From contig NZ_CP015208.1 in assembly GCF_001854225.1 (NCBI RefSeq), positions 1 through 64,000 of the forward strand: a stretch of DNA of 64,000 nucleotides. The letters run 5' to 3'. Both the position numbers and the translations under genes were made by a program. The notes beneath the pieces were generated by a model. That model saw nothing but the letters and a program-made list of their open reading frames with translations. It searched no databases and was not told the DNA's origin. The stretch is from Candidatus Rhodoluna planktonica. GTDB taxonomy: Bacteria > Actinomycetota > Actinomycetes > Actinomycetales > Microbacteriaceae. This document shows, piece after piece, positions 59,806 to 64,000 of this stretch; positions within the stretch are counted from its first letter, which is position 1, and each line of letters begins with the position of its first letter.

Positions 59806-60777
59806 TTAGCGTGAACCTGCTGAAACTAGACCCATAACAGTGTCGACGTTGTCGGCGGTTACGAAGCCAGGGCCGGTGTAAACAGGCTGGCCACCACCAA
59901 GCTCGTGAGCGTTAGTTAGGTTTAGGTATAGCAAGACCACTGACATGTAACCCTGAGCATACTGCTGCTGGTCGATTGCGAAAGCAATGGTGCCAGCCTT
60001 GATAGCGTCAAGGGCTTCTGGAGACATGTCTACGGTTCCGATCTTTAGCGACTTACCAGCAGCTTCGGCAGCTGGAAGAGCAGCCTTTGCAGCGATGTCA
60101 GCGTTTAGAGCGAAGATACCGTCGATGGTGTCGTCAGCAGCTAGAGCAGCCTGAAGCTTTGCAGCAGCTGCGGTTAGGTCTGCTAGACCACCGTCAAGGT
60201 TGAAGTTCTCAGCCTTGCCGTTGAAGGTGTCGGCTAGACCAGCGCAACGCTCTTCAAGACCAACGTTTGCAGCTTCCTGGATTGGGCAAAGAACGTGCTT
60301 TAGGCCCATCTCGTTGAACTTCTTACCGGCTTCTTGGCCGGCAATGCGCTCATCCTGACCGACGTGGGTGAAAGCACCTAGATCGCGGAATACTGCTGAA
60401 CCTGAGTTCATGGTTACTAGTGGTAGACCTGCGTCAGCAGCTGCAAGCATTGCGCTCTTGATTGCCTCTGGGTCTGGTGCAGATGCTGCGATTGCGTCAC
60501 AGCCTGCTGCTACACCGGCTTCGATGGTTGCAGCTTGCTTTGCAGCGTCGTTGGTTGAACCCTGGTAGTCAACTTCAATACCTAGGTCTTCTCCGGCCTG
60601 CTCAGCACCCTTTTGGGCAACTGACCAGAAGGTTCCGCCGTCACCGTGGGTGTAGACACAAACCTTGATGTCGCTTGCTGGCGCTGCAGTGTCATTTGTT
60701 TCTGCGGCTGGAGCCGCACAACCTGCTAGTGCCAACACTGATACTGCAGCAAGAGCTGCGTATTTCTTGATTGACAT
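59806..60777 (-). CDS. Sugar/cyclitol ABC transporter, substrate-binding lipoprotein
   Basis: A 323-aa type I periplasmic-binding protein, anchored as a lipoprotein: signal peptide MSIKKYAALAAVSVLALAGC with Cys20. The fold features KVCVYTHGDGGTFWSVAQKG, EAGVAAGCDAIAASAPDPEA and the hinge-region ALNADIAAKAALPAAEA match ribose/inositol-class binders. I use the ATG at 60777, preceded by GAGAGG; the longer frame to 60864 would bury the signal peptide. A LacI-type operator lies at its promoter. The actual ligand is unknown; the downstream divergent genes suggest inositol or a related sugar. Confidence 0.92.
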   Translation of the reverse strand: MSIKKYAALAAVSVLALAGCAAPAAETNDTAAPASDIKVCVYTHGDGGTFWSVAQKGAEQAGEDLGIEVDYQGSTNDAAKQAATIEAGVAAGCDAIAASAPDPEAIKSAMLAAADAGLPLVTMNSGSAVFRDLGAFTHVGQDERIAGQEAGKKFNEMGLKHVLCPIQEAANVGLEERCAGLADTFNGKAENFNLDGGLADLTAAAAKLQAALAADDTIDGIFALNADIAAKAALPAAEAAGKSLKIGTVDMSPEALDAIKAGTIAFAIDQQQYAQGYMSVVLLYLNLTNAHELGGGQPVYTGPGFVTADNVDTVMGLVSAGSR

Positions 60778-60867
60778 GAATACCTCTCGTCCTTGAGTTA
60801 GATGAGCCAAACAACTTGGACTTGTTGTTTTGACGTAACAAAGTAAAGCACTCATTTCAAACAATTT

Positions 60868-60879
60868 CGGAACGTTCCA
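60868..60879. promoter_or_regulatory. LacI-type operator at the ABC-operon promoter
   Basis: CGGAACGTTCCA, containing the perfect dyad GGAACGTTCC. On the minus strand it directly follows a plausible -10 (AAAACT, 60886-60881), the same layout as at 62066-62084. Confidence 0.8.
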
Positions 60880-60925
60880 GAGTTTTGTTATCGAATAGAA
60901 ATAAGGGCGGGCGGGTGTGCTATTT

Positions 60926-60945
60926 TGGAACTGTCCAATTGGACA
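60926..60945. promoter_or_regulatory. LacI-type operator at the lacI-like gene's own promoter
   Basis: TGGAACTGTCCA (60926-60937), a close variant of TGGAACGTTCCA, directly after a possible -10 (TATTTT, 60921-60926). It overlaps a further perfect 14-bp palindrome, TGTCCAATTGGACA (60932-60945). Confidence 0.7.
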
Positions 60946-60990
60946 AAGTCAGATTTCCAGCCAAGTAGCCGACCAGGCAAAGGAGCCCCG

Positions 60991-62010
60991 ATGGCCAAGC
61001 GTCCCACCATTCGCGATGTTGCTGAGGCGGCCGGTGTTTCAAAATCTCTGGCGGCAATGGTGTTTTCATCCGAGGCTGGAGTTAGTGCCGACCGTCGTGA
61101 CAAAGTTTTGGCGGCGGCTAAAAAGTTGGGCTACACACCAAATCAGTGGGCTCGTTCATTACGCTCCGGTTCGGGCAGCTTTGTTGGCATTCTGCTAAAC
61201 GACTTGCACAACCCGTTGCTTACAGAGATTGCCGACCTAACTAGAAACGCACTCCTTGAAAAGGGCCAGCAATCGTTCGTTTCGGCTGTGGTTATTTCAG
61301 AGAAGAATGGCAAACGCTTCGTTGAGCCTTCGTCGATTCACAGCCTGCTCGATTTGAAGCCGAAGGGCTTAGTGGTTGTTGGTGGTCTGCCCGACCTTAA
61401 GCCCTTTAAGACACTGCCCGAAGATGTGCCGGTGATTATTGCCACCGCTCCCGCAGCCGGGTTGCCTAACGCCACTGTAGTGCGCTCTGACGACGACAAA
61501 GGTCTGTGGTTGCTGGTCGATCACCTAGTTGATCTGGGCCACAAACGCATCGCTTATGTCGGCCCAGACGATTCGCCGAACTCGATTGCTCGAATGTCGG
61601 GCTATAAAAAAGCCATGCTAGATCGAGGCCTTGAGAAGTACATCGTCACTCAGGTTGCCGAGCGAAACGAAGCCGGCGGTTACGCAGCGGCGAAGCTTTT
61701 GCTGCAAGACAAAAATGCCCCGACCGCAATTATCGGGTTTAACGACAACATCGCCTTCGGTGTTCAAGGTGCGGTTTCAGAACACGCTAAAGCGGGGATG
61801 ACTCCGGTTGCGGTTGCCGGCTACGACAACACCTACGTTGCAGATTTGGCCAGAGTTTCACTCACTTCTATTGAGCAAGAAAAAGAAGCAATTGCTATGA
61901 AGGTTAGTGAACTCATCACAAACCCACGGGTTGCCGCCGAATACCGAGGACGAGAGATAACTTTGCTGCCGAGGTTGGTTGTTCGAAACTCAACTCTCAA
62001 ACCGAGCTAG
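60991..62010 (+). CDS. LacI-family transcriptional regulator of the sugar/cyclitol locus
   Basis: A 339-aa repressor. The N-terminal LacI HTH (about residues 4-50) reads PTIRDVAEAAGVSKSLAAMV, followed by the hinge region GYTPNQWARSL, and the rest is a periplasmic-binding-protein-like sensor domain. I use the ATG at 60991 with AAGGAG five bases upstream; the longer frame from 60925 would run across the operators. It sits between the divergent ABC importer operon and the downstream catabolic genes, and matching palindromes lie at all three promoters. Confidence 0.93.
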   Translation: MAKRPTIRDVAEAAGVSKSLAAMVFSSEAGVSADRRDKVLAAAKKLGYTPNQWARSLRSGSGSFVGILLNDLHNPLLTEIADLTRNALLEKGQQSFVSAVVISEKNGKRFVEPSSIHSLLDLKPKGLVVVGGLPDLKPFKTLPEDVPVIIATAPAAGLPNATVVRSDDDKGLWLLVDHLVDLGHKRIAYVGPDDSPNSIARMSGYKKAMLDRGLEKYIVTQVAERNEAGGYAAAKLLLQDKNAPTAIIGFNDNIAFGVQGAVSEHAKAGMTPVAVAGYDNTYVADLARVSLTSIEQEKEAIAMKVSELITNPRVAAEYRGREITLLPRLVVRNSTLKPS

Positions 62011-62043
62011 GTTTTGGCGCCGAGTTTTATCCGCTAATTAAAT

Positions 62044-62084
62044 TTGACTTTCGCACTTTGGTGCGTAAAATTTGGAACGTTCCA
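62044..62084 (+). promoter_or_regulatory. Promoter and LacI-type operator of the catabolic genes
   Basis: -35 TTGACT (62044-62049), 16-bp spacer containing a small CGCAC-TTTG-GTGCG hairpin, -10 TAAAAT (62066-62071), then the perfect 12-bp operator TGGAACGTTCCA (62073-62084) over the start of transcription. Confidence 0.85.
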
Positions 62085-62104
62085 GTAGGCGAGAAGGTAA
62101 TTCA

Positions 62105-63319
62105 ATGGCGAATCAAAAACGCGAAATCGGTGTTGGTCTAATCAGTGTCGGTTGGATGGGTAAAGTGCATTCGCGCGCTTACCAGGCTTTGCCGGTGGTT
62201 TATCCAGAACTGGGCATCAAACCGCGATTGGTCATGGCGGCAGATACCGCGCCCGATCGCGTTGAATACGCCAAGGATGTTTTGGGCTATGAGCAGGGCA
62301 CCCTCGACTATCACGAAGTTTTAGCGAACCCTGAAGTGGATGTTGTTTCGATCTGCGCACCGAATTTTCTGCACGCTGAAATTGCGATTGCCGCGGCAAA
62401 AGCGGGCAAGGCATTTTGGGTTGAGAAGCCGGTTGGTCGTTTGGCTGAAGAGACCGAGGCCGTGCAAGCCGCTGCTCAGGCTGCCGGTGTGGTGTCATCG
62501 ATTGGTTTTAATTACCGGCACGCGCCAGCGGTCGAGCACATCAAGCAGTTGATAGCCGATGGTTCGCTGGGCCGCATCACCAACATCCGCGGTTCGTTTT
62601 TTGCCGACTATTCTTCAGAGCCCAACGGTGCGCTGTCTTGGCGATTTGTTCGCTCACTTGCTGGGAGCGGAGTTTTAGGCGACCTCATGGGTCACCTGGT
62701 TGATTTGGTGCAGTATTTGGTCGGCCCGATTGCCGAGGTTTCAGGTATGACCAAGACCGTTTACACCGAGCGACCAAAACTTGAAATGGGCAAAGCCACT
62801 CATTTTGCTGTGATTGAAAACGGAGAGATGGCGCCGGTTGAAAACGAAGACTATGCGGCCATGATGGTGCGGTTCGCCGATGATGCGCTGGGCGCTGGCG
62901 CGGTAGGCACGCTCGAAGCATCCCGTGTTTCGGTTGGTCCTCGTGCCAGTTATAACTTTGAGATTTATGGCACCGAGGGTTCGGTGAAGTGGGATTTCGA
63001 GCGCATGAATGAACTTCAGGTTGCTATCGGCCGACACGGTGCGCATCTGGGTTATCAGCGGGTTATGGCGTCGCCTGGTTTTGGTGATTTCTCGGCTTTC
63101 CAACCGGGTGCCGGAACGTCGATGGGTTATGACGACCTCAAAGTTGTCGAGGCGCGAAAGTTTCTAGAGGCGTTTGTCGGGGTCAGCGCGCGGAACTCGA
63201 ACATCAACGATGCGGTTTCGGCGAACCGAGTTTTGGGGGCAACCGAGCGCTCGGCAGAAAGCCGCACCTGGGAAAGTGTTGCCGCGGTCGATGGAACTAC
63301 TGCGGCGAAACGCCCATAG
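62105..63319 (+). CDS. Gfo/Idh/MocA-family oxidoreductase
   Basis: A 404-aa NAD(P)-dependent dehydrogenase. The N-terminal Rossmann domain starts GVGLISVGWMGKVHSRAYQ, and the family signature EKPVGR (catalytic Lys in EKP) is at about residue 100. The C-terminal substrate domain carries GGSFFADY-like and GDLMGHLVDLVQYL segments, with the last supplying the family's conserved Asp and His. Members oxidise sugars or inositols. I use the ATG at 62105, preceded by GAGAAGG; the frame from 62072 would run through the operator. It is probably transcribed with the following isomerase gene under LacI control. Confidence 0.92.
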   Translation: MANQKREIGVGLISVGWMGKVHSRAYQALPVVYPELGIKPRLVMAADTAPDRVEYAKDVLGYEQGTLDYHEVLANPEVDVVSICAPNFLHAEIAIAAAKAGKAFWVEKPVGRLAEETEAVQAAAQAAGVVSSIGFNYRHAPAVEHIKQLIADGSLGRITNIRGSFFADYSSEPNGALSWRFVRSLAGSGVLGDLMGHLVDLVQYLVGPIAEVSGMTKTVYTERPKLEMGKATHFAVIENGEMAPVENEDYAAMMVRFADDALGAGAVGTLEASRVSVGPRASYNFEIYGTEGSVKWDFERMNELQVAIGRHGAHLGYQRVMASPGFGDFSAFQPGAGTSMGYDDLKVVEARKFLEAFVGVSARNSNINDAVSANRVLGATERSAESRTWESVAAVDGTTAAKRP

Positions 63320-63405
63320 TTTTGCTTAGGTAATCAGTAAATACCTAGGTAAAGAAACTCAAAACTAACCAACCAAAATCAATCCAAAAATAGTTAGGTA
63401 AATAC

Positions 63406-64000
63406 ATGGCAACTGTGAAAATCGCCGGAGCACCAATCTCCTGGGGCGTCTGCGAAGTGCCGAACTGGGGGCACCAAATGTCTCCCGAGCGAGTGCTGAA
63501 AGAGATGGCCGACCTTGGCCTGGGTGCTACCGAATTTGGCCCAGAAGGATTTTTGCCAATTGACCCAGCTGCTCGAGCTAAGGTTTTGCGCGACCACGGC
63601 ATGGAGGCCGTAGGTGGATTTTTCCCGGTAATCATGCACCGTGCCGATGTCGATCCGCTACCCAAAGTGCAGCAAGAACTTGAAGCGTATGTTGCCTCGG
63701 GGGCCAAAACCCTAGTGCTCTCAGCCGATACCGGGCTCGAGGGTTACGACACTAAACGCGAAGCGCTTGATGAAGCCGGTTGGCAGTTGTTCAATCAAAA
63801 CCTTGATCGCATCAAAGACTACGCCGCCAGCTTGGGCATCACCGCGGTGCTGCATCCGCACGTTGGCACCATGGTTGAAACCGAGGATGACATCAACCAT
63901 GTGCTGGCCGGTTCAAGCATTAAGTTCTGCCTCGACACTGGGCACATGCTGATCGGTGGAACCGATCCGGTTGCGTTTGCTCGTAACCATGCTGATCGCG
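63406..64000 (+). CDS. Sugar isomerase/inosose dehydratase-like TIM barrel (partial, cut by window end)
   Basis: The first 198 codons of an open frame that runs past the window end. It starts MATVKIAGAPISWGVCEVPN, with GLGATEFGPEGFLP, VLHPHVGTMVE and CLDTGHMLIGGTDP further on. These match the AP-endonuclease-2-like TIM-barrel family, especially inosose dehydratase (IolE)-like proteins, where His and Asp residues bind the metal. It lies 86 bp after the Gfo/Idh/MocA gene. Together they suggest inositol or a related cyclitol, but sugar epimerases share the same pattern. No Shine-Dalgarno sequence is obvious. Confidence 0.85.
   Translation, partial: MATVKIAGAPISWGVCEVPNWGHQMSPERVLKEMADLGLGATEFGPEGFLPIDPAARAKVLRDHGMEAVGGFFPVIMHRADVDPLPKVQQELEAYVASGAKTLVLSADTGLEGYDTKREALDEAGWQLFNQNLDRIKDYAASLGITAVLHPHVGTMVETEDDINHVLAGSSIKFCLDTGHMLIGGTDPVAFARNHADR

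Noticed and set aside
55426-63360. Similar strings CCTAGGTAATAAAACTCAA (55426) and CCTAGGTAAAGAAACTCAA (63344) in two intergenic regions
   Set aside because: The match is short and AT-rich, and the two sites have different relations to neighbouring genes. Chance cannot be excluded with two copies. A genome-wide count would be needed.
1-64000. CRISPR arrays, transposases, integrases, attachment sites, rRNA or tRNA genes
   Set aside because: I looked for regularly spaced direct repeats, terminal inverted repeats with transposase motifs, and T-loop GGTTCRA patterns in gene gaps and found none I could support.

Overview
The window is a dense bacterial chromosome segment of moderate GC content, with short intergenic gaps and no rRNA or tRNA gene, insertion sequence, prophage or CRISPR array that I could find. 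The gene content is actinobacterial: dnaK-grpE-dnaJ-hspR with HAIR-type operators, a CopD/CtaG fusion, a Zur-linked zinc operon next to zinc-free ribosomal proteins, DUF2834 and DUF2202 proteins, and many apparently leaderless genes. The small gaps, moderate GC and streamlined chaperones suggest a small-genome freshwater Microbacteriaceae such as the Rhodoluna/Aquiluna group. That placement is inference from gene content, not a database result.

Layout. 1-4.2 kb: rpsF-ssb-rpsR-rplI, a terminator, a 457-bp gap packed with DnaA-box-like 9-mers, then dnaB and two small membrane proteins. 4.3-7.5 kb: purB, a tiny WXG-like ORF overlapping an alpha/beta hydrolase, and a holin-like membrane protein. 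7.5-11 kb: a 2-oxoacid dehydrogenase E1alpha-E1beta-E2 operon without E3. 11-15 kb: znuA-znuC-znuB-zur behind a Zur-like operator, then rpmB-rpmG-rpsN and the HU gene. 15.5-25.7 kb: a membrane methyltransferase, CopD/CtaG, a PIF1-like helicase, an MMPL exporter, a ferritin-like lipoprotein behind a CsoR-type palindrome, dcd, a BlaI/M56 pair and an Atg22-like MFS protein. 25.8-32 kb: the HspR heat-shock regulon ending in a short ClpB.

32-45 kb is the most unusual part. Two paralogous LuxR-type response regulator/histidine kinase pairs flank a CASTOR/POLLUX-like RCK channel protein, and large secreted repeat proteins lie at both outer edges. The two outer proteins share a cysteine-paired Ig-like module. 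The kinases have two membrane bundles and a non-canonical H-box. I read this as a candidate envelope-sensing module that I cannot match to a described system. A third giant surface protein (lectin, Ig/FN3 domains, Pro-Thr stalk, C-terminal anchor) follows at 48.5-52.7 kb.

45-57.9 kb holds housekeeping genes: an AlkD-like protein, exonuclease III, pyrE, an MFS exporter, a NagD-like phosphatase, nhaA, a TrmH-type methyltransferase, purA and an EamA transporter. 57.9-64 kb is a sugar or cyclitol locus. An ABC importer (binding protein, permease, single-domain ATPase) is divergent from a LacI regulator, followed by a Gfo/Idh/MocA dehydrogenase and a truncated inosose-dehydratase-like TIM-barrel gene. 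Three near-identical palindromes at the three promoters tie them into one LacI regulon, plausibly for myo-inositol or a related sugar.

Many genes lack a Shine-Dalgarno sequence and instead have a TANNCT hexamer 6-7 nt before the ATG, so leaderless transcription looks like a standard mode in this genome.
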